DNA from: Desulfovibrio sp.
Lineage (GTDB): Bacteria > Desulfobacterota > Desulfovibrionia > Desulfovibrionales > Desulfovibrionaceae
Direction: 5' to 3'
Length of the DNA stretch: 6,163 nt
NCBI GenBank assembly: GCA_014804915.1
Contig: JAAUYW010000023.1
Coordinates: forward strand, 1 to 6,163
A program made the position numbers and the translations under genes. Below are positions 1 through 5,867 of this stretch, piece by piece (positions within the stretch are counted from its first letter, which is position 1; each line of letters starts with the position of its first letter). Below the pieces are notes generated by a model. It saw nothing but the letters and a program-made list of their open reading frames with translations, did no database searches and was not told the DNA's origin.

Positions 1-48
1 CTGAATGCTAAATATTTTCGGGATAAATTTTTACATTGTGAGGCTGAT
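1..48 (+). promoter_or_regulatory. AT-rich leader with weak promoter-like elements and Shine-Dalgarno site
   Basis: This stretch is much more AT-rich than the genes that follow, as expected for a promoter or leader. A weak sigma70-like pair can be drawn: CTGAAT at 1-6 and TAAATT at 24-29, with 17 bp between them, matching the consensus at about 3/6 and 4/6. The pair sits at the window edge, so the upstream part cannot be judged. The Shine-Dalgarno site GAGG at 40-43, 5 nt before the ATG at 49, is convincing. The promoter assignment is not. Confidence 0.25.
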
Positions 49-642
49 ATGAAAGCGTTTGGCATCATGGCGTGCCTGTTGTGCGCCGCCCTCTGGATTA
101 CGGGGCCCGCCCTGGCGGCGTCAAAAAAGGCGCCCGAGCCTGTTGTCAGGATTGAGACCAACATGGGCGATATTCTTGTGCAGCTGGATTCGCGCAAGGC
201 TCCGATAGCCACAGCCAATTTTATACAATACGTTAAATCAGGCCATTACGATGGCACCATCTTTCATCGCGTGATCAAGGGCTTCATGATTCAGGGCGGC
301 GGCTTTACGGCGGATATGCGCGAAAAGCGCACTCTCGCGCCAATACGCAACGAGGCTGACAATGGCTTGCGCAACAGGAAATATACCATAGCCATGGCCA
401 GGACTTCCGATCCCCATTCAGCGACGTCGCAGTTTTTTATCAATACCAGCAACAATGACTTTCTTGACTTTAAATCCCGCGACGATCAGGGCTGGGGCTA
501 TGGGGTGTTCGGACGAGTCATTGAGGGCCAGAAAGTTGTGGACAGGATAGAATCCGTGCTGACCGGAACGAAAGCGAGAATGGATGATGTGCCGGTCGAG
601 CCTGTCATCATTAAAAAAGCATACGTGGTCGAGCCGGAATAG
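49..642 (+). CDS. Exported cyclophilin-type peptidyl-prolyl cis-trans isomerase
   Basis: This 197-residue protein should catalyse cis-trans isomerisation of X-Pro bonds and assist folding of exported proteins in the periplasm. The N-terminus is a typical Sec signal: Lys2, a hydrophobic core at about 4-18, and an ALA motif at 21-23, giving predicted cleavage near 23/24. The cyclophilin fold follows, from about 33 to 193. The active-site block FHRVIKGFMIQGG (72-84) supplies Arg74, Phe79 and Gln82, equivalent to human CypA Arg55, Phe60 and Gln63. The motif SQFFI (127-131) and Phe138 (position of CypA Trp121, Phe in many bacterial PpiB proteins) complete the pocket, and GWGYGVFG (148-155) is the usual bacterial C-terminal block. 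Apart from the signal, the length fits the short bacterial PpiA/PpiB type. The start is set by GAGG five bases upstream. The next gene begins 8 nt after the stop, so co-transcription is likely. No lipobox is convincing: Cys9 comes too early. The family call is firm; which paralogue it is remains open. Confidence 0.95.
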   Translation: MKAFGIMACLLCAALWITGPALAASKKAPEPVVRIETNMGDILVQLDSRKAPIATANFIQYVKSGHYDGTIFHRVIKGFMIQGGGFTADMREKRTLAPIRNEADNGLRNRKYTIAMARTSDPHSATSQFFINTSNNDFLDFKSRDDQGWGYGVFGRVIEGQKVVDRIESVLTGTKARMDDVPVEPVIIKKAYVVEPE

Positions 643-650
643 AAGCGCTG

Positions 651-2855
651 ATGGCTGATTCCATTCCATTCTGGCTGCACGGAGCTGAAATTGCGCGTCT
701 TGAAAACGCGATCTGTGCGGAATTGCGCGAATTTATCAAATTTGACAGCCATGCGCTCTATTTCTCGCAGGTTACTTGTTCCGATTTGCTGCCTGAAGAA
801 AAACGCCTGTTGCTGCCCATCAGGCTCAGGGGCGCGGATGTGGCGATTCTGCGCCTGGATGGAGTTGAGCCTTCCGAAATTGCGCCGCTCCTGTCGCTTT
901 TGCCGCGGCTGGCCGGACTTTGCCTGGAAAAAACAATAGCCGGCATGGGCCGGGACAGCCAGACAGGTCTGGAAAGTGAAGAAAAATTCCTGGAAGAACT
1001 TGCTTCGCGGATTGCGCGCGGCAGGGCAGGCGAGATTTCGCAAAACTGCCTTGGCCTGATTGTGATTGATCTGCCTGAGGCAGGGGCTGGCCCCGGCTCA
1101 ACTCTCAGGCGGGGCGTTATGGAGGCGTTGCCCAGAATTGCCGGCGTTATCCTGCAAAACATGGCCGATGCCGCCCTGGCCGGGCGCCTTGACAAATTTT
1201 CGGGTAATTTTGTTTTCGCTGTTCTTTTCCCCGCATCCAGCCGGAGCGTTTGCCAGAGGCTCGCTGCCAGGCTGGCGCATGCGCTGGAGAATATAGGCAT
1301 TGCCGAGCCGTTAAGCGGGGCCTGCGTTCCGCTGCGGGCAAGCGCCGGTCATGCGCTTTATCCCCATGATCTTTCCGGTCATGAATTGAACCTTTCCGCG
1401 TTTGAACAGGGGCTGCTGATCAGGGACAGGGCCAGACTGGCGGCAGCCGCCGCCTGGAATGCGGATAATCTGGCCACGCCTGTTACAGCCTGGGCCTGGA
1501 TACCCACCTTGTGCTGCTCGATTCGGGAGATCGTGGGGCATCGGCTTGCGCGCCTGAATTATGGCGCGAATGCGGGGATCAGGGAAAATCAGCGATATCT
1601 GGTGATTCCGCGCGGCGCGCCCAGGGAGGCGGCCAGCGCCAGGGCGCAGCTGGTAATCAGGAAAGCTGGCGAAAAGGATGCCCTGGCTGAAGTCATTCAC
1701 GCAACCACTGCCGGCTGGCAGCCGGAGCCCGGCGATTACGTGATTCTGATGAGGGAAAGCCAGGATCTGGCAAGCGGCATTGAGAGCCAGGGCCACTTTC
1801 TGGAGAGCCTTAAAAACCGGACGGACAGCCGCTTTGCGCTGGCTATTTCCCGCCTGATCGGCGCGCCTTCCCAGGGGGGGCAGGCGAGACTGCGCAGTGC
1901 CTGCGTAAGCCTGCTTCCAGAAAATGCCTTTGCAGGCCATTATGGAGCTGACGGCGTTATTATCTGCCTGCCAGGCGCAGGCGCTGCGGAAGCTGAAAAA
2001 CTTCTTTCCGAATTGCATGGCAGGGTCGCAGGCTCCGGGCTGGAGCTTGCAAGCGGAATATTCGCCTATCCGTTTCTCAATTTTGGACGCGATGAAAGCG
2101 AGATGTGCGCGCTTAAGGCCCTGGCCTACGCGGAGCTGCTGCCCGCGCCGCGCATTGGCTGTCTGAATGCCTATGCTCTGGCCATCAGCGCGGACAAGCG
2201 CTTCAGCAATGGAGATGAAACTGGCGCGCTGGAAGAATACCGCCAGGCATTGCTGCTCAACCCGGAAGATGCGATGCTGCTCAATTCACTGGGAGTTTGT
2301 CTGGCAGCGCTTAATCGGAACGGCGAAGCCAGACGCAGCTTTGGGCAGGCGCTGCGGACAGGAGCCGAGCCAGGCCTGCGCGCCCGTATCTGCTATAATC
2401 TTGGCAACCTGTATTTAAAAGACAATTATGTGGCTGAAGCCCGAAGCTGCTTCAGGCAGGCTGTAAAGGCGGATTCCGGCCATATATTCGCGTGGACCAG
2501 GCTTGCGCGAACGCACGAGCTTGCTGGCCAGGCAAATATGGCGAGGGCGCTTTACAGGCATGCGGGCAGGCTGGCCGGCGCGGATGCGGCTGCGCTGAAC
2601 ATGATTCAACGCCAGCTTGCACGCCTTGAAAAGGAAAACGAGGCGCCTGAAAAGGCCCGCGAGATTTTGCATGATTCCCTGGTGCGCGATCCTTCGGATA
2701 CAGCATCGCTGCTGCTGCTGGCGGAGACCTATATCAGGGATGATCCGGCCATGGCCGAGAGCCTGGCGCGGAAATGTCTTGCGCTTGGCAAGAGCGCGCG
2801 CGATGTGCTATCCGCGGCGCTGGCAGCGCAGGCGCGCATTGCCGGAGGCGGTTAG
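651..2855 (+). CDS. GAF-like / tandem degenerate GGDEF-like / TPR protein, cytoplasmic
   Basis: This is a 734-residue protein with no signal peptide or membrane segment. Residues 1-98 resemble a shortened GAF domain: ALYFSQ at 35-40, LLLPIRLRGADVAILRL at 53-69, then a helix. Residues 101-250 follow the GGDEF plan (RDSQTGL at 101-107, GLIVIDL at 135-141, SAGHALYPHD at 231-240), but the signature reads GNFVF (185-189). About 290-368 is a beta-rich module ending in PGDYVILM. About 376-500 looks like a second GGDEF fold: YGADGVIICLP (431-441) has GADGV for GGDEF, followed by LASGIFAYP (466-474) and a C-terminal helix. Four or five TPR-like units fill about 507-718, the clearest being GALEEYRQALLLNPED (525-540) and LGNLYLKDNYVAEARSCFRQAV (584-605). 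With both signatures lost, diguanylate cyclase activity is unlikely. A scaffold or sensor role through protein contacts is inference. The start at 651 has a weak GAAG site five bases upstream and lies 8 nt after the isomerase gene. The cellular role is unknown; the domain reading is by eye. Confidence 0.85.
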   Translation: MADSIPFWLHGAEIARLENAICAELREFIKFDSHALYFSQVTCSDLLPEEKRLLLPIRLRGADVAILRLDGVEPSEIAPLLSLLPRLAGLCLEKTIAGMGRDSQTGLESEEKFLEELASRIARGRAGEISQNCLGLIVIDLPEAGAGPGSTLRRGVMEALPRIAGVILQNMADAALAGRLDKFSGNFVFAVLFPASSRSVCQRLAARLAHALENIGIAEPLSGACVPLRASAGHALYPHDLSGHELNLSAFEQGLLIRDRARLAAAAAWNADNLATPVTAWAWIPTLCCSIREIVGHRLARLNYGANAGIRENQRYLVIPRGAPREAASARAQLVIRKAGEKDALAEVIHATTAGWQPEPGDYVILMRESQDLASGIESQGHFLESLKNRTDSRFALAISRLIGAPSQGGQARLRSACVSLLPENAFAGHYGADGVIICLPGAGAAEAEKLLSELHGRVAGSGLELASGIFAYPFLNFGRDESEMCALKALAYAELLPAPRIGCLNAYALAISADKRFSNGDETGALEEYRQALLLNPEDAMLLNSLGVCLAALNRNGEARRSFGQALRTGAEPGLRARICYNLGNLYLKDNYVAEARSCFRQAVKADSGHIFAWTRLARTHELAGQANMARALYRHAGRLAGADAAALNMIQRQLARLEKENEAPEKAREILHDSLVRDPSDTASLLLLAETYIRDDPAMAESLARKCLALGKSARDVLSAALAAQARIAGGG

Positions 2856-2866
2856 CCGCGCCGCCG

Positions 2867-2898
2867 TCAGCTCATGGCCGTGAGCCTTGATTGTTTTT
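2867..2898 (+). terminator. Possible rho-independent terminator or attenuator after the TPR gene
   Basis: GCTCA (2870-2874) pairs with TGAGC (2881-2885) across a 6-nt loop. TCA (2867-2869) and TGA (2888-2890) can extend the stem to 8 bp with a 2-nt bulge on the 3' side. The tract TTGTTTTT (2891-2898) follows at once. It begins 12 nt after the TPR stop codon. The stem is modest. It also lies only 18 nt before the next start codon, which leaves no room for a promoter between them, so partial termination or read-through is as likely as full termination. Confidence 0.4.
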
Positions 2899-2902
2899 CT
2901 AC

Positions 2903-2908
2903 GGGGGG
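2903..2908 (+). promoter_or_regulatory. G-run Shine-Dalgarno site that selects a TTG start
   Basis: Six consecutive G residues lie 7 nt before the TTG at 2916. This is good spacing for pairing with the CCUCC core of 16S rRNA. The in-frame ATG at 2874 has no comparable site and lies inside the hairpin at 2867-2890, so the TTG is the better start for the small Cys-rich protein. Confidence 0.55.
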
Positions 2909-2915
2909 ATGGGTT

Positions 2916-3110
2916 TTGAATGTCCAGCTTTTGATAGTGATTGGCTGCGTTCTTGTGGCTGCCGGTTTTATTGGATATAAAATCTTTCTGTCGTTAACGA
3001 GCAAGGGCGCGCCCGCCTGCTCGAGCTGTCCCAATGAGAATGCCTGCGCAGGCAGAAATGATTCGAGGCGTCCTCCCTGCGCGCTGCAGGAATTGCGCCC
3101 CAAAAAATAG
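2916..3110 (+). CDS. Small Cys-rich single-span membrane protein, FeoB-associated-like
   Basis: With a TTG start the product has 64 residues. A hydrophobic segment spans about 5-25 (LLIVIGCVLVAAGFIGYKIFL). A short soluble tail follows with Cys35, Cys38, Cys44 and Cys55, including a CxxC at 35-38, and a basic end (RPKK). A short N-terminal membrane anchor followed by clustered cysteines is the pattern of the FeoB-associated Cys-rich membrane proteins, which are common in anaerobes and often near ferrous-iron transport genes. No feoA or feoB is seen here, so an iron role is only suggested by resemblance. The tail has fewer and more widely spaced cysteines than the typical family member. The TTG was preferred over ATG 2874 because of the G-run at 2903-2908 and because the longer form would put polar residues and an extra Cys ahead of the membrane segment. 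The gene lies between the TPR gene and mreB, flanked by possible terminators. The existence of the gene is likely; the family assignment is moderate. Confidence 0.6.
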   Translation: MNVQLLIVIGCVLVAAGFIGYKIFLSLTSKGAPACSSCPNENACAGRNDSRRPPCALQELRPKK

Positions 3111-3122
3111 CTCCCGCTTTCA

Positions 3123-3172
3123 GCCCGGATTTGCCATCTGGCCAGCGGTCGGAAAGCCCGGGCAAAGTTTTT
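3123..3172 (+). terminator. Possible terminator between the Cys-rich gene and mreB
   Basis: Two alternative stems are available. GCCCGG (3123-3128) can pair with CCGGGC (3158-3163), or TTTGCC (3130-3135) with GGCAAA (3161-3166). GCCATCTGGC (3133-3142) can form a small hairpin that competes with the second stem. Five T residues (3168-3172) follow. The loops are long (25 nt or more), so this is weaker than a textbook terminator. Its position, 12 nt after the preceding stop codon and ahead of the mreB leader, suits a transcription boundary. Confidence 0.3.
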
Positions 3173-3202
3173 GAACAGCGCATTGCAAGTCTTGACTTTA
3201 CG

Positions 3203-3239
3203 CCTGTTTTAGCGGAATTTTTACGCGCTGTAGAACAGG
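3203..3239. repeat. Imperfect 12-bp inverted repeat upstream of mreB
   Basis: CCTGTT (3203-3208) is matched exactly by AACAGG (3234-3239). The stem continues through a T-G wobble (3209/3233), two A-T pairs, a 2-nt bulge (3229-3230) and GCG/CGC (3212-3214/3226-3228), leaving an 11-nt T-rich loop. No T tract follows at the proper place, so it does not look like a terminator. It could be an operator dyad or a leader RNA hairpin. Confidence 0.5.
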
Positions 3240-3259
3240 TTTTCGCAGATTTTTGCAGA
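3240..3259 (+). repeat. Tandem 10-bp direct repeat upstream of mreB
   Basis: TTTTCGCAGA (3240-3249) is followed with no gap by TTTTTGCAGA (3250-3259), 9 of 10 identical. The 10-bp period is close to one helical turn. The pair directly abuts the dyad at 3203-3239 and ends 1 nt before the CATAAT element, a plausible place for a regulator to bind. The repeat itself is plain in the sequence; its function is inference. Confidence 0.5.
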
Positions 3260-3283
3260 GCATAATCGCCAAATGGGGCTTGA

Positions 3284-4330
<1,047 letters not shown>

Positions 4331-4332
4331 TT

Positions 4333-4344
4333 TCCGCTAGCGGA
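4333..4344. repeat. Perfect 12-bp palindrome in the mreB-mreC spacer
   Basis: TCCGCTAGCGGA is its own reverse complement. It fills over half of the 21-nt gap between mreB and mreC. The right arm contains GGA (4342-4344), the only Shine-Dalgarno-like bases ahead of mreC, 7 nt before its ATG. Intermolecular or cruciform pairing, or binding of a dimeric protein, is possible. A hairpin with no loop is sterically limited, so in RNA at most about four pairs would form. Confidence 0.5.
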
Positions 4345-4351
4345 TCTGCCC

Positions 4352-5338
4352 ATGACTCTGCGCCGAATGCTGATTTTTGCAGGTCTGCTGCTGATTCTTT
4401 TTCTTGCCCTCTATTCCTGGAACAGGCGTACTCGCGCGCTGGATGATCTGGCCGTCAATGTCGGGCTTGAGATCTCGTCCTGGGCGCTTGTGCCCATGCG
4501 CGCGGCGCAGGATACGCTGGGGAGATTCTGGGACCGCTATTTTGATCTTGTTGACGTGCGCGAGGAAAATATCCGTCTGAAGGCCAGGCTGGAGGAGCTG
4601 GAGGCCCAGGCGCTGGCCCGCGGCGAAGACCTGGCCGAGCTGAAGCGGCTGCGCGAGCTTGTGCAGTTTCCTGTGGATGTGCGCTGGCGTCCCCTGGTTG
4701 CGCGCGTGCTTGCCGGCAGACTGGGGCCAAATGGCGTGCTTGACAGCATTACAATTTCACGCGGCTATGCCAATGGCGCGCGTCCTGGCACGCCGCTGGT
4801 TACAAACAAGGGGCTGATTGGCAGGGTGCTCAGATCCAGCGCCCATGCCTCAACAGTGCTTTTGATCACTGATCCTGGCAGCAGGGTGGCCATTTTTGGC
4901 CAGGAAAGCCGCGCCCAGGGAATCCTGAAAGGCCAGGGCATGGGCGCGGATCTTGAAGTTGATTTTGTGCAGCGCGATGCAAGCCTCAAGGATGGCGAGG
5001 TGCTTGTCACTTCCGGTCTGGATGACAAGTATCCCAAGGGTCTGCCTGTCGCGCGGGTAACCAGCGTAAACCCTTCGGATTATACCCAGTTCATGGCGGT
5101 TGGGGCCGCGCCGCTTGTTGATTTGCAGCATATTGAAGAGGTGTTGCTGCTTGAAAAGAGCGGCGTCGAATTGCCGCCTGAAGAGCCGGAAGGGCCGCCG
5201 CCAGTGTTTGTGGGGCCGCCTCTTCCGCCGGCAATGGCCAGACAGAAGGCCGCAAGGCAGCAGGCGCCCGGTCAGCCGGCGCCAGTCCAGGCTGCTTCAA
5301 AGCCCCAGGCGCCCCAGTATCGGGTAATCGCTCCCTGA
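4352..5338 (+). CDS. mreC: Rod shape-determining protein MreC
   Basis: MreC is a bitopic inner-membrane protein whose periplasmic part links MreB and MreD to PBP2 and activates the elongation machinery. The 328-residue product shows the family layout. There is a short basic cytoplasmic start (RR at 4-5), one membrane segment at about 7-22, and a coiled coil at about 64-105 (VREENIRLKARLEELEAQ, continuing to LKRLRELVQF). Two beta-barrel subdomains follow at about 113-268, with GRVLRSSAHASTVLLITDP (157-175) and the hallmark KYPKGLPVARV (226-236). The C-terminal 55 or so residues (274-328) form a Pro/Ala/Gln-rich tail that looks disordered and is not part of the core fold. The Shine-Dalgarno site is weak (GGA, 7 nt upstream), so coupling to mreB translation is plausible. 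The gene is 21 nt after mreB and 8 nt before the mreD-position gene. The identification is firm from motifs plus order. Confidence 0.95.
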   Translation: MTLRRMLIFAGLLLILFLALYSWNRRTRALDDLAVNVGLEISSWALVPMRAAQDTLGRFWDRYFDLVDVREENIRLKARLEELEAQALARGEDLAELKRLRELVQFPVDVRWRPLVARVLAGRLGPNGVLDSITISRGYANGARPGTPLVTNKGLIGRVLRSSAHASTVLLITDPGSRVAIFGQESRAQGILKGQGMGADLEVDFVQRDASLKDGEVLVTSGLDDKYPKGLPVARVTSVNPSDYTQFMAVGAAPLVDLQHIEEVLLLEKSGVELPPEEPEGPPPVFVGPPLPPAMARQKAARQQAPGQPAPVQAASKPQAPQYRVIAP

Positions 5339-5346
5339 GCTCGCCA

Positions 5347-5832
5347 ATGAGCGCCAGGTTCAGCCTCTGGAGCAACGTTTTTTGGTGGCTCTGCTTTATA
5401 ATTCTTGCAATTTGCGCGCAGGCTCTGGCGCCTGGTCTGGACGTACTCGTAGTAGGCCTTATCATACTTCTGCAGGAACGGGACTGGCGCGGGCTGCTTT
5501 GGCTTCTGCCCCTCTTTGTTTTATTGCAGGAAGGGGTGGGCACCAGGCCCTTTGGCGCCACAATTGTCTGGTATGCCTCGGCGATCGTCATTTTCAGGCT
5601 CGGCCGATGGCTCTTTGAAACAGAAAACTTCCTGTTTATTTTTTTGCTGTCAGTCTGCCTTGGCGCAGCCTATTACGGCGTGGCCTGGTTAATGGCGCCT
5701 TTGCAAAACCTGGCTTTCAATGTGGATGATACCCTCGAAAAAGGGCTATTACAGGCGATTTTCATGCCTTTCGCATGGCGCCTGCTTACTGCCACGCGAC
5801 AAAGGCGGATACCTGAAGATGAAGAAACCTAA
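5347..5832 (+). CDS. mreD: Polytopic membrane protein in the MreD position, probable MreD
   Basis: This 161-residue, strongly hydrophobic protein has about five or six membrane segments: roughly 9-29, 31-43, 49-62, 68-86, 94-117 and 132-148. It has a short polar N-terminus and a charged acidic end (EDEET). The length and topology match MreD, the small integral membrane partner of MreC in the Rod complex. No strong sequence motif is recognised, so the call rests mostly on topology and on its place between mreC and mrdA, where MreD is expected. Acidic and basic residues between segments (LQERDWRG at 42-49, TRPFG at 66-70) fit loops. Its ATG lies 8 nt after the mreC stop. The Shine-Dalgarno match is weak (GAG overlapping the mreC stop), which suggests translational coupling. 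MreD is poorly conserved across phyla, so weak recognisability alone does not count against it. An unrelated membrane protein is the alternative. Confidence 0.65.
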   Translation: MSARFSLWSNVFWWLCFIILAICAQALAPGLDVLVVGLIILLQERDWRGLLWLLPLFVLLQEGVGTRPFGATIVWYASAIVIFRLGRWLFETENFLFIFLLSVCLGAAYYGVAWLMAPLQNLAFNVDDTLEKGLLQAIFMPFAWRLLTATRQRRIPEDEET

Positions 5833-5867
5833 ACTGTTGGCGATTTAGTCCGAATTAGCTTGTCATA

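Larger units (their letters stand above)
3192..3266 (+). promoter_or_regulatory. Candidate mreB promoter region
   Basis: This AT-rich stretch, about 25-100 nt before mreB, contains a good -35-like TTGACT (3192-3197), with only a poor -10 (GAATTT, 3215-3220) at 17 bp. It also contains a good -10-like CATAAT (3261-3266, 5/6 to consensus) that lacks a recognisable -35 at 16-18 bp. Neither pair is complete, so the exact promoter is unresolved. The second element would give a leader of only about 17-20 nt carrying the GAGG site at 3282-3285. Confidence 0.28.

Noticed and set aside
49..120. Lipoprotein signal in the isomerase
   Set aside because: Cys9 and Cys12 are too close to the N-terminus and lack a proper lipobox; an ordinary signal with ALA cleavage fits better.
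1311..2018. 235-codon minus-strand open frame opposite the TPR gene
   Set aside because: The protein is rich in Arg, Pro and Gly with no domain pattern, while the plus strand shows clear GGDEF-like and TPR features.
2391..2399. Extended -10 motif TGCTATAAT inside the TPR gene
   Set aside because: The -10 match is perfect but no -35 lies at 16-18 bp and it encodes conserved-looking TPR residues; most likely chance, though it could feed transcription to the Cys-rich gene.
2847..2865. GC-rich stem around the TPR stop codon as a terminator
   Set aside because: GCGG/CCGC (2848-2851/2856-2859) or GGCGG/CCGCC (2847-2851/2861-2865) can pair, but no T tract follows; the hairpin at 2867-2890 is the better candidate.
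2874..2915. ATG 2874 as the start of the Cys-rich protein
   Set aside because: No ribosome site precedes it, it lies inside a hairpin, and the TTG at 2916 has a well-placed G-run. It cannot be excluded entirely.
2909..2980. Short open frame from the ATG overlapping the G-run
   Set aside because: It gives only about 23 residues of no recognisable character and is out of frame with the membrane protein.
5833..5867. Promoter in the gap before mrdA (TTGGCG and CATAAT)
   Set aside because: The CATAAT overlaps the start codon of mrdA, so it could only give a leaderless or truncated message; short spacing favours operon read-through.
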